35,010 bases of DNA from Utricularia gibba (taxonomy: Eukaryota > Streptophyta > Magnoliopsida > Lamiales > Lentibulariaceae): positions 1-35,010 of the forward strand of contig NEEC01000067.1 of assembly GCA_002189035.1 (NCBI GenBank). Direction: 5' to 3'. The notes beneath the pieces were generated by a model, which searched no databases, was not told the origin of the DNA, and worked only from the letters and a program-made list of their open reading frames with translations. A program made the translations under genes and the position numbers. The number at the start of each line of letters is the position of its first letter. Positions within the stretch are counted from its first letter, which is position 1. Below, piece by piece: positions 20,993-34,995 of the stretch.

Positions 20993-23325
20993 ATTTTTTT
21001 TGTCATTGTAGAAAGCTCATCACGCCACGCACACCACCCTGGAGAGGTTTCAACAGCTGTTATGAACTCACAACCCCTTGCTCAGCAGATTCAGTAAAAT
21101 TCTCTAACACTTGGGCTTCCAACGGATCATATCCCATATTCATTCATACGAAATTGTGCAAGAATAATGTGACTTTGAGTTTGAACTAGATAGTAGGACG
21201 CTGATCGAAGAATGGCCCATCGAGTCTCTAAAATTGGCCGTCCTCGCTCAACAAATGTGGGGTGCACGTGACATCCCAATTTCAACAAATGCATCATGAT
21301 TTTCGTCGAGTGGGCCCATGAGCCCGTCCGAACCCGGGGCCCGGGCCAAGGGCCCCTCGAGAGCGCCCGCCTCAATACGAGGAGGTGTTCCTTCAAAAAC
21401 CATATACGCGTCTCGTCACAACCCAACGTTAATAAATGCATCACTTTTTTTGGCGCGCTACTGCTGACTTTGGGCCTGAGTTCGGCACGACCTCCGGCTC
21501 GATCAGGGTGCCCCACCGAGAGCTCCTCCTTAAGTATAAAGTGTGTTGTTGAAAAAAACCGTGTGCGGTTCTCGTGACATCCTAACTTCAACAAATGCAT
21601 CACGATTTTCGTCGAGTCGGACGGGACCGGGCTCCCGGGGCCCGGACGAGGCGCAGCGCCCGCTCCCCCCCCCCAAAACTAGAAGGTGTTCCATGGAAAA
21701 CCATTTAGGCGGCTCGTGACAACCCAAAGTTAATAAATGCATCACTTTCTTTGCCGGGCTACAATGACTTTACGCTCGAGCCTGGTACGACGTATGGGAA
21801 GATTCGAGTGCCCCCCGAGAGCGTCTCCACAAGTATAAAGCGTGTTGTTGAAAAAACCGTGTTGGGTGCACGTGACATCCTAATTTCAACAAATGTGTCA
21901 CGATTTTCGCCGAGTGGGACCAGAGTGGGCTCATCAGCCAGACCGAACCCGGGGCCCAAGCCAAGGGCCCCTCGAGAGCGCCCCCCACAAAACTAGATGG
22001 TGTTCCACGAAAAAAAATTAGGCGGCTCGTGATAACCCAACGCTAAGAAATGCATCCCTTTTTTCGCCGGGCTAAAACTGACTTTGGGCTCATGCCCGGC
22101 GCGACCCCCAGCCCGTGTGCATACGCAGCAGCACCACGAGGCCACATGGGCTTGGTTAATGCCCGCGTGCTCGAGCAGCAGCCACAAGGCCATACGGCCG
22201 TGGAAAAAAAGAAAAACAACCATAAAATACAATAAGCCAAAAATAAAAAATAAAATTGATAAACCCTTGGTTCGGTTCGGGCCCAATCAAAACCCGTAGG
22301 GTTTAACCCGTTCGGGTTGAACAGAAAGACAACCCCATGGGTCATGCAAACTGTAATACCCAGAATTTCATCGGGTTGGGTCCGAACCTGAATGGATCCA
22401 ACCCAGGCCCATCTCTAATCATAATCATATGATATAGGTTTATTAAATTATAAATAATTGAAATACATTATTTATTAAACCGTAGGATAACTGTGAAAGC
22501 TTCTTTGACTTAATTATTACCATTTGATCCTCAGTTGTACTTTGGATGGAGTGTGTATTTTTACTTTAGTCAATTTAATTAGCATTCGATCCTTGGTTAT
22601 GATTCAGATCATATTTGCTATTTTTTTACTTTAAATATTTTTATTATCATTCGATCCTTAAGTATAATGCGGATCGAGCGCGTATTTTTTATTTTAATAT
22701 TTTTTATTAGCATTCGAACGTTAGGTATGCTGCGGATCGAGCGTATATTTTTCACTCTCATATTTTTATTAGCCTTAGATCCTTAGGTATACTTTGGATC
22801 GAGTGCATATTCATTTATTTTAAATCTTAATTAGCGTTCCACCGTTAGGAGCAATTTAGAACGTGTATACATTACAATGCCATGCCACACGGGCGTGGTT
22901 TACGCACAACCCACGCCCGTGTGCCCTTGCAATGTAAACACGCTCCACATTGCTCCTAAGGATCGAGCGTTAACACAAGTTTCAAGTAAACCATCTCCAC
23001 TCGATCCGAATCATGTCTAAAGACCGAAAGCCAATAAAAATATTAAAATAAAAAATATACGCTCGATCCGCATCATATCTTAGAATCGAATGCAAATAGA
23101 ATCGTTCAAATAAAAAATATACACTCGATTGGAATCTTAACCAAGGATCGAATGCTAATTAAAATGATTAAAATAAAAATGCACACTCCATCCAAAGTAT
23201 AACTAAGGGTCGAATGCTAATAAAATTAAAAACTAAGAAACTTTCACATGTAGTATATGCTTTAATAACTAACGTATTTACATTATTTATATTTTAATAA
23301 ACATATATCACATGATTATAAAAAT
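20993..23325 (+). repeat. Monomer copy 10 (2,333 bp)
   Basis: The Harbinger relic lies at about 21004-21252 and the inverted repeat at 22421-23319. It carries the extra A at 21515 inside a C-run (shared with copies 1 and 11) and lacks the T in the long C-tract (shared with copy 2). The extra A shifts frame and joins two minus-strand open frames that are separate in most copies. Confidence 0.95.
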
Positions 23326-25661
23326 ATTTTTTTTGTCATTGTAGAAAGCTCATCACGCCACGCACACCACCCTGGAGAGGTTTCAACAGCTGTTATGAAC
23401 TCACAACCCCTTGCTCAGCAGATTCAGTAAAATTCTCTAACACTTGGGCTTCCAACGGATCATATCCCATATTCATTCATACGAAATTGTGCAAGAATAA
23501 TGTGACTTTGAGTTTGAACTAGATAGTAGGACGCTGATCGAAGAATGGCCCATCGAGTCTCTAAAATTGGCCGTCCTCGCTCAACAAATGTGGGGTGCAC
23601 GTGACATCCCAATTTCAACAAATGCATCATGATTTTCGTCGAGTGGGCCCATGAGCCCGTCCGAACCCGGGGCCCGGGCCAAGGGCCCCTCGAGAGCGCC
23701 CGCCTCAATACGAGGAGGTGTTCCTTCAAAAACCATATACGCGTCTCGTCACAACCCAACGTTAATAAATGCATCACTTTTTTTGGCGCGCTACTGCTGA
23801 CTTTGGGCCTGAGTTCGGCACGACCTCCGGCTCGATCAGGGTGCCCCACCGAGAGCTCCTCCTTAAGTATAAAGTGTGTTGTTGAAAAAAACCGTGTGCG
23901 GTTCTCGTGACATCCTAACTTCAACAAATGCATCACGATTTTCGTCGAGTCGGACGGGACCGGGCTCCCGGGGCCCGGACGAGGCGCAGCGCCCGCTCCC
24001 CTCCCCCCCAAAACTAGAAGGTGTTCCATGGAAAACCATTTAGGCGGCTCGTGACAACCCAAAGTTAATAAATGCATCACTTTCTTTGCCGGGCTACAAT
24101 GACTTTACGCTCGAGCCTGGTACGACGTATGGGAAGATTCGAGTGCCCCCCGAGAGCGTCTCCACAAGTATAAAGCGTGTTGTTGAAAAAACCGTGTTGG
24201 GTGCACGTGACATCCTAATTTCAACAAATGTGTCACGATTTTCGCCGAGTGGGACCAGAGTGGGCTCATCAGCCAGACCGAACCCGGGGCCCAAGCCAAG
24301 GGCCCCTCGAGAGCGCCCCCCCACAAAACTAGATGGTGTTCCACGAAAAAAAATTAGGCGGCTCGTGATAACCCAACGCTAAGAAATGCATCCCTTTTTT
24401 CGCCGGGCTAAAACTGACTTTGGGCTCATGCCCGGCGCGACCCCCAGCCCGTGTGCATACGCAGCAGCACCACGAGGCCACATGGGCTTGGTTAATGCCC
24501 GCGTGCTCGAGCAGCAGCCACAAGGCCATACGGCCGTGGAAAAAAAGAAAAACAACCATAAAATACAATAAGCCAAAAATAAAAAATAAAATTGATAAAC
24601 CCTTGGTTCGGTTCGGGCCCAATCAAAACCCGTAGGGTTTAACCCGTTCGGGTTGAACAGAAAGACAACCCCATGGGTCATGCAAACTGTAATACCCAGA
24701 ATTTCATCGGGTTGGGTCCGAACCTGAATGGATCCAACCCAGGCCCATCTCTAATCATAATCATATGATATAGGTTTATTAAATTATAAATAATTGAAAT
24801 ACATTATTTATTAAACCGTAGGATAACTGTGAAAGCTTCTTTGACTTAATTATTACCATTTGATCCTCAGTTGTACTTTGGATGGAGTGTGTATTTTTAC
24901 TTTAGTCAATTTAATTAGCATTCGATCCTTGGTTATGATTCAGATCATATTTGCTATTTTTTTACTTTAAATATTTTTATTATCATTCGATCCTTAAGTA
25001 TAATGCGGATCGAGCGCGTATTTTTTATTTTAATATTTTTTATTAGCATTCGAACGTTAGGTATGCTGCGGATCGAGCGTATATTTTTCACTCTCATATT
25101 TTTATTAGCCTTAGATCCTTAGGTATACTTTGGATCGAGTGCATATTCATTTATTTTAAATCTTAATTAGCGTTCCACCGTTAGGAGCAATTTAGAACGT
25201 GTATACATTACAATGCCATGCCACACGGGCGTGGTTTACGCACAACCCACGCCCGTGTGCCCTTGCAATGTAAACACGCTCCACATTGCTCCTAAGGATC
25301 GAGCGTTAACACAAGTTTCAAGTAAACCATCTCCACTCGATCCGAATCATGTCTAAAGACCGAAAGCCAATAAAAATATTAAAATAAAAAATATACGCTC
25401 GATCCGCATCATATCTTAGAATCGAATGCAAATAGAATCGTTCAAATAAAAAATATACACTCGATTGGAATCTTAACCAAGGATCGAATGCTAATTAAAA
25501 TGATTAAAATAAAAATGCACACTCCATCCAAAGTATAACTAAGGGTCGAATGCTAATAAAATTAAAAACTAAGAAACTTTCACATGTAGTATATGCTTTA
25601 ATAACTAACGTATTTACATTATTTATATTTTAATAAACATATATCACATGATTATAAAAAT
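23326..25661 (+). repeat. Monomer copy 11 (2,336 bp, longest copy)
   Basis: The Harbinger relic lies at about 23337-23585 and the inverted repeat at 24757-25655. It carries the extra A at 23848, as the adjacent copy 10 does, with tracts C4-T-C7 and C7. The longest open frame of the window, 206 codons on the minus strand (23460-24080), arises here only because of that base. Confidence 0.95.
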
Positions 25662-27995
25662 ATTTTTTTTGTCATTGTAGAAAGCTCATCACGCCACGCA
25701 CACCACCCTGGAGAGGTTTCAACAGCTGTTATGAACTCACAACCCCTTGCTCAGCAGATTCAGTAAAATTCTCTAACACTTGGGCTTCCAACGGATCATA
25801 TCCCATATTCATTCATACGAAATTGTGCAAGAATAATGTGACTTTGAGTTTGAACTAGATAGTAGGACGCTGATCGAAGAATGGCCCATCGAGTCTCTAA
25901 AATTGGCCGTCCTCGCTCAACAAATGTGGGGTGCACGTGACATCCCAATTTCAACAAATGCATCATGATTTTCGTCGAGTGGGCCCATGAGCCCGTCCGA
26001 ACCCGGGGCCCGGGCCAAGGGCCCCTCGAGAGCGCCCGCCTCAATACGAGGAGGTGTTCCTTCAAAAACCATATACGCGTCTCGTCACAACCCAACGTTA
26101 ATAAATGCATCACTTTTTTTGGCGCGCTACTGCTGACTTTGGGCCTGAGTTCGGCACGACCTCCGGCTCGATCAGGGTGCCCCCCGAGAGCTCCTCCTTA
26201 AGTATAAAGTGTGTTGTTGAAAAAAACCGTGTGCGGTTCTCGTGACATCCTAACTTCAACAAATGCATCACGATTTTCGTCGAGTCGGACGGGACCGGGC
26301 TCCCGGGGCCCGGACGAGGCGCAGCGCCCGCTCCCCTCCCCCCCAAAACTAGAAGGTGTTCCATGGAAAACCATTTAGGCGGCTCGTGACAACCCAAAGT
26401 TAATAAATGCATCACTTTCTTTGCCGGGCTACAATGACTTTACGCTCGAGCCTGGTACGACGTATGGGAAGATTCGAGTGCCCCCCGAGAGCGTCTCCAC
26501 AAGTATAAAGCGTGTTGTTGAAAAAACCGTGTTGGGTGCACGTGACATCCTAATTTCAACAAATGTGTCACGATTTTCGCCGAGTGGGACCAGAGTGGGC
26601 TCATCAGCCAGACCGAACCCGGGGCCCAAGCCAAGGGCCCCTCGAGAGCGCCCCCCACAAAACTAGATGGTGTTCCACGAAAAAAAATTAGGCGGCTCGT
26701 GATAACCCAACGCTAAGAAATGCATCCCTTTTTTCGCCGGGCTAAAACTGACTTTGGGCTCATGCCCGGCGCGACCCCCAGCCCGTGTGCATACGCAGCA
26801 GCACCACGAGGCCACATGGGCTTGGTTAATGCCCGCGTGCTCGAGCAGCAGCCACAAGGCCATACGGCCGTGGAAAAAAAGAAAAACAACCATAAAATAC
26901 AATAAGCCAAAAATAAAAAATAAAATTGATAAACCCTTGGTTCGGTTCGGGCCCAATCAAAACCCGTAGGGTTTAACCCGTTCGGGTTGAACAGAAAGAC
27001 AACCCCATGGGTCATGCAAACTGTAATACCCAGAATTTCATCGGGTTGGGTCCGAACCTGAATGGATCCAACCCAGGCCCATCTCTAATCATAATCATAT
27101 GATATAGGTTTATTAAATTATAAATAATTGAAATACATTATTTATTAAACCGTAGGATAACTGTGAAAGCTTCTTTGACTTAATTATTACCATTTGATCC
27201 TCAGTTGTACTTTGGATGGAGTGTGTATTTTTACTTTAGTCAATTTAATTAGCATTCGATCCTTGGTTATGATTCAGATCATATTTGCTATTTTTTTACT
27301 TTAAATATTTTTATTATCATTCGATCCTTAAGTATAATGCGGATCGAGCGCGTATTTTTTATTTTAATATTTTTTATTAGCATTCGAACGTTAGGTATGC
27401 TGCGGATCGAGCGTATATTTTTCACTCTCATATTTTTATTAGCCTTAGATCCTTAGGTATACTTTGGATCGAGTGCATATTCATTTATTTTAAATCTTAA
27501 TTAGCGTTCCACCGTTAGGAGCAATTTAGAACGTGTATACATTACAATGCCATGCCACACGGGCGTGGTTTACGCACAACCCACGCCCGTGTGCCCTTGC
27601 AATGTAAACACGCTCCACATTGCTCCTAAGGATCGAGCGTTAACACAAGTTTCAAGTAAACCATCTCCACTCGATCCGAATCATGTCTAAAGACCGAAAG
27701 CCAATAAAAATATTAAAATAAAAAATATACGCTCGATCCGCATCATATCTTAGAATCGAATGCAAATAGAATCGTTCAAATAAAAAATATACACTCGATT
27801 GGAATCTTAACCAAGGATCGAATGCTAATTAAAATGATTAAAATAAAAATGCACACTCCATCCAAAGTATAACTAAGGGTCGAATGCTAATAAAATTAAA
27901 AACTAAGAAACTTTCACATGTAGTATATGCTTTAATAACTAACGTATTTACATTATTTATATTTTAATAAACATATATCACATGATTATAAAAAT
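25662..27995 (+). repeat. Monomer copy 12 (2,334 bp, reference-like)
   Basis: The Harbinger relic lies at about 25673-25921 and the inverted repeat at 27091-27989. Its tract lengths (C4-T-C7 and C6) match copy 3, and no private change was seen. Confidence 0.95.
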
Positions 27996-30329
27996 ATTTT
28001 TTTTGTCATTGTAGAAAGCTCATCACGCCACGCACACCACCCTGGAGAGGTTTCAACAGCTGTTATGAACTCACAACCCCTTGCTCAGCAGATTCAGTAA
28101 AATTCTCTAACACTTGGGCTTCCAACGGATCATATCCCATATTCATTCATACGAAATTGTGCAAGAATAATGTGACTTTGAGTTTGAACTAGATAGTAGG
28201 ACGCTGATCGAAGAATGGCCCATCGAGTCTCTAAAATTGGCCGTCCTCGCTCAACAAATGTGGGGTGCACGTGACATCCCAATTTCAACAAATGCATCAT
28301 GATTTTCGTCGAGTGGGCCCATGAGCCCGTCCGAACCCGGGGCCCGGGCCAAGGGCCCCTCGAGAGCGCCCGCCTCAATACGAGGAGGTGTTCCTTCAAA
28401 AACCATATACGCGTCTCGTCACAACCCAACGTTAATAAATGCATCACTTTTTTTGGCGCGCTACTGCTGACTTTGGGCCCGAGTTCGGCACGACCTCCGG
28501 CTCGATCAGGGTGCCCCCCGAGAGCTCCTCCTTAAGTATAAAGTGTGTTGTTGAAAAAAACCGTGTGCGGTTCTCGTGACATCCTAACTTCAACAAATGC
28601 ATCACGATTTTCGTCGAGTCGGACGGGACCGGGCTCCCGGGGCCCGGACGAGGCGCAGCGCCCGCTCCCCTCCCCCCAAAACTAGAAGGTGTTCCATGGA
28701 AAACCATTTAGGCGGCTCGTGACAACCCAAAGTTAATAAATGCATCACTTTCTTTGCCGGGCTACAATGACTTTACGCTCGAGCCTGGTACGACGTATGG
28801 GAAGATTCGAGTGCCCCCCGAGAGCGTCTCCACAAGTATAAAGCGTGTTGTTGAAAAAACCGTGTTGGGTGCACGTGACATCCTAATTTCAACAAATGTG
28901 TCACGATTTTCGCCGAGTGGGACCAGAGTGGGCTCATCAGCCAGACCGAACCCGGGGCCCAAGCCAAGGGCCCCTCGAGAGCGCCCCCCCACAAAACTAG
29001 ATGGTGTTCCACGAAAAAAAATTAGGCGGCTCGTGATAACCCAACGCTAAGAAATGCATCCCTTTTTTCGCCGGGCTAAAACTGACTTTGGGCTCATGCC
29101 CGGCGCGACCCCCAGCCCGTGTGCATACGCAGCAGCACCACGAGGCCACATGGGCTTGGTTAATGCCCGCGTGCTCGAGCAGCAGCCACAAGGCCATACG
29201 GCCGTGGAAAAAAAGAAAAACAACCATAAAATACAATAAGCCAAAAATAAAAAATAAAATTGATAAACCCTTGGTTCGGTTCGGGCCCAATCAAAACCCG
29301 TAGGGTTTAACCCGTTCGGGTTGAACAGAAAGACAACCCCATGGGTCATGCAAACTGTAATACCCAGAATTTCATCGGGTTGGGTCCGAACCTGAATGGA
29401 TCCAACCCAGGCCCATCTCTAATCATAATCATATGATATAGGTTTATTAAATTATAAATAATTGAAATACATTATTTATTAAACCGTAGGATAACTGTGA
29501 AAGCTTCTTTGACTTAATTATTACCATTTGATCCTCAGTTGTACTTTGGATGGAGTGTGTATTTTTACTTTAGTCAATTTAATTAGCATTCGATCCTTGG
29601 TTATGATTCAGATCATATTTGCTATTTTTTTACTTTAAATATTTTTATTATCATTCGATCCTTAAGTATAATGCGGATCGAGCGCGTATTTTTTATTTTA
29701 ATATTTTTTATTAGCATTCGAACGTTAGGTATGCTGCGGATCGAGCGTATATTTTTCACTCTCATATTTTTATTAGCCTTAGATCCTTAGGTATACTTTG
29801 GATCGAGTGCATATTCATTTATTTTAAATCTTAATTAGCGTTCCACCGTTAGGAGCAATTTAGAACGTGTATACATTACAATGCCATGCCACACGGGCGT
29901 GGTTTACGCACAACCCACGCCCGTGTGCCCTTGCAATGTAAACACGCTCCACATTGCTCCTAAGGATCGAGCGTTAACACAAGTTTCAAGTAAACCATCT
30001 CCACTCGATCCGAATCATGTCTAAAGACCGAAAGCCAATAAAAATATTAAAATAAAAAATATACGCTCGATCCGCATCATATCTTAGAATCGAATGCAAA
30101 TAGAATCGTTCAAATAAAAAATATACACTCGATTGGAATCTTAACCAAGGATCGAATGCTAATTAAAATGATTAAAATAAAAATGCACACTCCATCCAAA
30201 GTATAACTAAGGGTCGAATGCTAATAAAATTAAAAACTAAGAAACTTTCACATGTAGTATATGCTTTAATAACTAACGTATTTACATTATTTATATTTTA
30301 ATAAACATATATCACATGATTATAAAAAT
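27996..30329 (+). repeat. Monomer copy 13 (2,334 bp)
   Basis: The Harbinger relic lies at about 28007-28255 and the inverted repeat at 29425-30323. It has a T-to-C substitution at 28480 (gggcccgagt for gggcctgagt), one of the few clear substitutions in the array. The tracts are C4-T-C6 and C7. Confidence 0.95.
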
Positions 30330-32663
30330 ATTTTTTTTGTCATTGTAGAAAGCTCATCACGCCACGCACACCACCCTGGAGAGGTTTCAACAGCTGTTAT
30401 GAACTCACAACCCCTTGCTCAGCAGATTCAGTAAAATTCTCTAACACTTGGGCTTCCAACGGATCATATCCCATATTCATTCATACGAAATTGTGCAAGA
30501 ATAATGTGACTTTGAGTTTGAACTAGATAGTAGGACGCTGATCGAAGAATGGCCCATCGAGTCTCTAAAATTGGCCGTCCTCGCTCAACAAATGTGGGGT
30601 GCACGTGACATCCCAATTTCAACAAATGCATCATGATTTTCGTCGAGTGGGCCCATGAGCCCGTCCGAACCCGGGGCCCGGGCCAAGGGCCCCTCGAGAG
30701 CGCCCGCCTCAATACGAGGAGGTGTTCCTTCAAAAACCATATACGCGTCTCGTCACAACCCAACGTTAATAAATGCATCACTTTTTTTGGCGCGCTACTG
30801 CTGACTTTGGGCCTGAGTTCGGCACGACCTCCGGCTCGATCAGGGTGCCCCCCGAGAGCTCCTCCTTAAGTATAAAGTGTGTTGTTGAAAAAAACCGTGT
30901 GCGGTTCTCGTGACATCCTAACTTCAACAAATGCATCACGATTTTCGTCGAGTCGGACGGGACCGGGCTCCCGGGGCCCGGACGAGGCGCAGCGCCCGCT
31001 CCCCTCCCCCCCAAAACTAGAAGGTGTTCCATGGAAAACCATTTAGGCGGCTCGTGACAACCCAAAGTTAATAAATGCATCACTTTCTTTGCCGGGCTAC
31101 AATGACTTTACGCTCGAGCCTGGTACGACGTATGGGAAGATTCGAGTGCCCCCCGAGAGCGTCTCCACAAGTATAAAGCGTGTTGTTGAAAAAACCGTGT
31201 TGGGTGCACGTGACATCCTAATTTCAACAAATGTGTCACGATTTTCGCCGAGTGGGACCAGAGTGGGCTCATCAGCCAGACCGAACCCGGGGCCCAAGCC
31301 AAGGGCCCCTCGAGAGCGCCCCCCCACAAAACTAGATGGTGTTCCACGAAAAAAAATTAGGCGGCTCGTGATAACCCAACGCTAAGAAATGCATCCCTTT
31401 TTTCGCCGGGCTAAAACTGACTTTGGGCTCATGCCCGGCGCGACCCCCAGCCCGTGTGCATACGCAGCAGCACCACGAGGCCACATGGGCTTGGTTAATG
31501 CCCGCGTGCTCGAGCAGCAGCCACAAGGCCATACGGCCGTGGAAAAAAAGAAAACAACCATAAAATACAATAAGCCAAAAATAAAAAATAAAATTGATAA
31601 ACCCTTGGTTCGGTTCGGGCCCAATCAAAACCCGTAGGGTTTAACCCGTTCGGGTTGAACAGAAAGACAACCCCATGGGTCATGCAAACTGTAATACCCA
31701 GAATTTCATCGGGTTGGGTCCGAACCTGAATGGATCCAACCCAGGCCCATCTCTAATCATAATCATATGATATAGGTTTATTAAATTATAAATAATTGAA
31801 ATACATTATTTATTAAACCGTAGGATAACTGTGAAAGCTTCTTTGACTTAATTATTACCATTTGATCCTCAGTTGTACTTTGGATGGAGTGTGTATTTTT
31901 ACTTTAGTCAATTTAATTAGCATTCGATCCTTGGTTATGATTCAGATCATATTTGCTATTTTTTTACTTTAAATATTTTTATTATCATTCGATCCTTAAG
32001 TATAATGCGGATCGAGCGCGTATTTTTTATTTTAATATTTTTTATTAGCATTCGAACGTTAGGTATGCTGCGGATCGAGCGTATATTTTTCACTCTCATA
32101 TTTTTATTAGCCTTAGATCCTTAGGTATACTTTGGATCGAGTGCATATTCATTTATTTTAAATCTTAATTAGCGTTCCACCGTTAGGAGCAATTTAGAAC
32201 GTGTATACATTACAATGCCATGCCACACGGGCGTGGTTTACGCACAACCCACGCCCGTGTGCCCTTGCAATGTAAACACGCTCCACATTGCTCCTAAGGA
32301 TCGAGCGTTAACACAAGTTTCAAGTAAACCATCTCCACTCGATCCGAATCATGTCTAAAGACCGAAAGCCAATAAAAATATTAAAATAAAAAATATACGC
32401 TCGATCCGCATCATATCTTAGAATCGAATGCAAATAGAATCGTTCAAATAAAAAATATACACTCGATTGGAATCTTAACCAAGGATCGAATGCTAATTAA
32501 AATGATTAAAATAAAAATGCACACTCCATCCAAAGTATAACTAAGGGTCGAATGCTAATAAAATTAAAAACTAAGAAACTTTCACATGTAGTATATGCTT
32601 TAATAACTAACGTATTTACATTATTTATATTTTAATAAACATATATCACATGATTATAAAAAT
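30330..32663 (+). repeat. Monomer copy 14 (2,334 bp)
   Basis: The Harbinger relic lies at about 30341-30589 and the inverted repeat at 31759-32657. The A-tract near 31543-31554 is A7-G-A4 instead of A7-G-A5. The tracts are C4-T-C7 and C7. Confidence 0.95.
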
Positions 32664-34995
32664 ATTTTTTTTGTCATTGTAGAAAGCTCATCACGCCACG
32701 CACACCACCCTGGAGAGGTTTCAACAGCTGTTATGAACTCACAACCCCTTGCTCAGCAGATTCAGTAAAATTCTCTAACACTTGGGCTTCCAACGGATCA
32801 TATCCCATATTCATTCATACGAAATTGTGCAAGAATAATGTGACTTTGAGTTTGAACTAGATAGTAGGACGCTGATCGAAGAATGGCCCATCGAGTCTCT
32901 AAAATTGGCCGTCCTCGCTCAACAAATGTGGGGTGCACGTGACATCCCAATTTCAACAAATGCATCATGATTTTCGTCGAGTGGGCCCATGAGCCCGTCC
33001 GAACCCGGGGCCCGGGCCAAGGGCCCCTCGAGAGCGCCCGCCTCAATACGAGGAGGTGTTCCTTCAAAAACCATATACGCGTCTCGTCACAACCCAACGT
33101 TAATAAATGCATCACTTTTTTTGGCGCGCTACTGCTGACTTTGGGCCTGAGTTCGGCACGACCTCCGGCTCGATCAGGGTGCCCCCCGAGAGCTCCTCCT
33201 TAAGTATAAAGTGTGTTGTTGAAAAAAACCGTGTGCGGTTCTCGTGACATCCTAACTTCAACAAATGCATCACGATTTTCGTCGAGTCGGACGGGACCGG
33301 GCTCCCGGGGCCCGGACGAGGCGCAGCGCCCGCTCCCTCCCCCCCAAAACTAGAAGGTGTTCCATGGAAAACCATTTAGGCGGCTCGTGACAACCCAAAG
33401 TTAATAAATGCATCACTTTCTTTGCCGGGCTACAATGACTTTACGCTCGAGCCTGGTACGACGTATGGGAAGATTCGAGTGCCCCCCGAGAGCGTCTCCA
33501 CAAGTATAAAGCGTGTTGTTGAAAAAACCGTGTTGGGTGCACGTGACATCCTAATTTCAACAAATGTGTCACGATTTTCGCCGAGTGGGACCAGAGTGGG
33601 CTCATCAGCCAGACCGAACCCGGGCCCAAGCCAAGGGCCCCTCGAGAGCGCCCCCCCACAAAACTAGATGGTGTTCCACGAAAAAAAATTAGGCGGCTCG
33701 TGATAACCCAACGCTAAGAAATGCATCCCTTTTTTCGCCGGGCTAAAACTGACTTTGGGCTCATGCCCGGCGCGACCCCCAGCCCGTGTGCATACGCAGC
33801 AGCACCACGAGGCCACATGGGCTTGGTTAATGCCCGCGTGCTCGAGCAGCAGCCACAAGGCCATACGGCCGTGGAAAAAAAGAAAAACAACCATAAAATA
33901 CAATAAGCCAAAAATAAAAATAAAATTGATAAACCCTTGGTTCGGTTCGGGCCCAATCAAAACCCGTAGGGTTTAACCCGTTCGGGTTGAACAGAAAGAC
34001 AACCCCATGGGTCATGCAAACTGTAATACCCAGAATTTCATCGGGTTGGGTCCGAACCTGAATGGATCCAACCCAGGCCCATCTCTAATCATAATCATAT
34101 GATATAGGTTTATTAAATTATAAATAATTGAAATACATTATTTATTAAACCGTAGGATAACTGTGAAAGCTTCTTTGACTTAATTATTACCATTTGATCC
34201 TCAGTTGTACTTGGATGGAGTGTGTATTTTTACTTTAGTCAATTTAATTAGCATTCGATCCTTGGTTATGATTCAGATCATATTTGCTATTTTTTTACTT
34301 TAAATATTTTTATTATCATTCGATCCTTAAGTATAATGCGGATCGAGCGCGTATTTTTTTATTTTAATATTTTTTATTAGCATTCGAACGTTAGGTATGC
34401 TGCGGATCGAGCGTATATTTTTCACTCTCATATTTTTATTAGCCTTAGATCCTTAGGTATACTTTGGATCGAGTGCATATTCATTTATTTTAAATCTTAA
34501 TTAGCGTTCCACCGTTAGGAGCAATTTAGAACGTGTATACATTACAATGCCATGCCACACGGGCGTGGTTTACGCACAACCCACGCCCGTGTGCCCTTGC
34601 AATGTAAACACGCTCCACATTGCTCCTAAGGATCGAGCGTTAACACAAGTTTCAAGTAAACCATCTCCACTCGATCCGAATCATGTCTAAACCGAAAGCC
34701 AATAAAAATATTAAAATAAAAAAATATACGCTCGATCCGCATCATATCTTAGAATCGAATGCAAATAGAATCGTTCAAATAAAAAAATATACACTCGATT
34801 GGAATCTTAACCAAGGATCGAATGCTAATTAAAATGATTAAAATAAAAATGCACACTCCATCCAAAGTATAACTAAGGGTCGAATGCTAATAAAATTAAA
34901 AACTAAGAAACTTTCACATGTAGTATATGCTTTAATAACTAACGTATTTACATTATTTATATTTTAATAAACATATATCACATGATTATAAAAAT
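32664..34995 (+). repeat. Monomer copy 15 (2,332 bp, indel-rich edge copy)
   Basis: The Harbinger relic lies at about 32675-32923 and the inverted repeat at 34091-34989. Private changes are: a G missing near 33624, an A missing near 33919, a T missing near 34211, an extra T near 34358, the dinucleotide AG missing near 34690, and extra A's near 34722 and 34786. Interior copies show no length change in the inverted repeat, whereas this copy has five there. Confidence 0.95.

Noticed and set aside
23460-24080. 206-codon minus-strand open frame (longest in the window), and its 101/105-codon counterparts in other copies
   Set aside because: It translates through the Harbinger relic and the 150-bp units, so its peptide is itself repetitive (MMHLL-LGCH recurs). 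It is split or shortened in most copies by single-base differences, and nothing resembles a functional domain.
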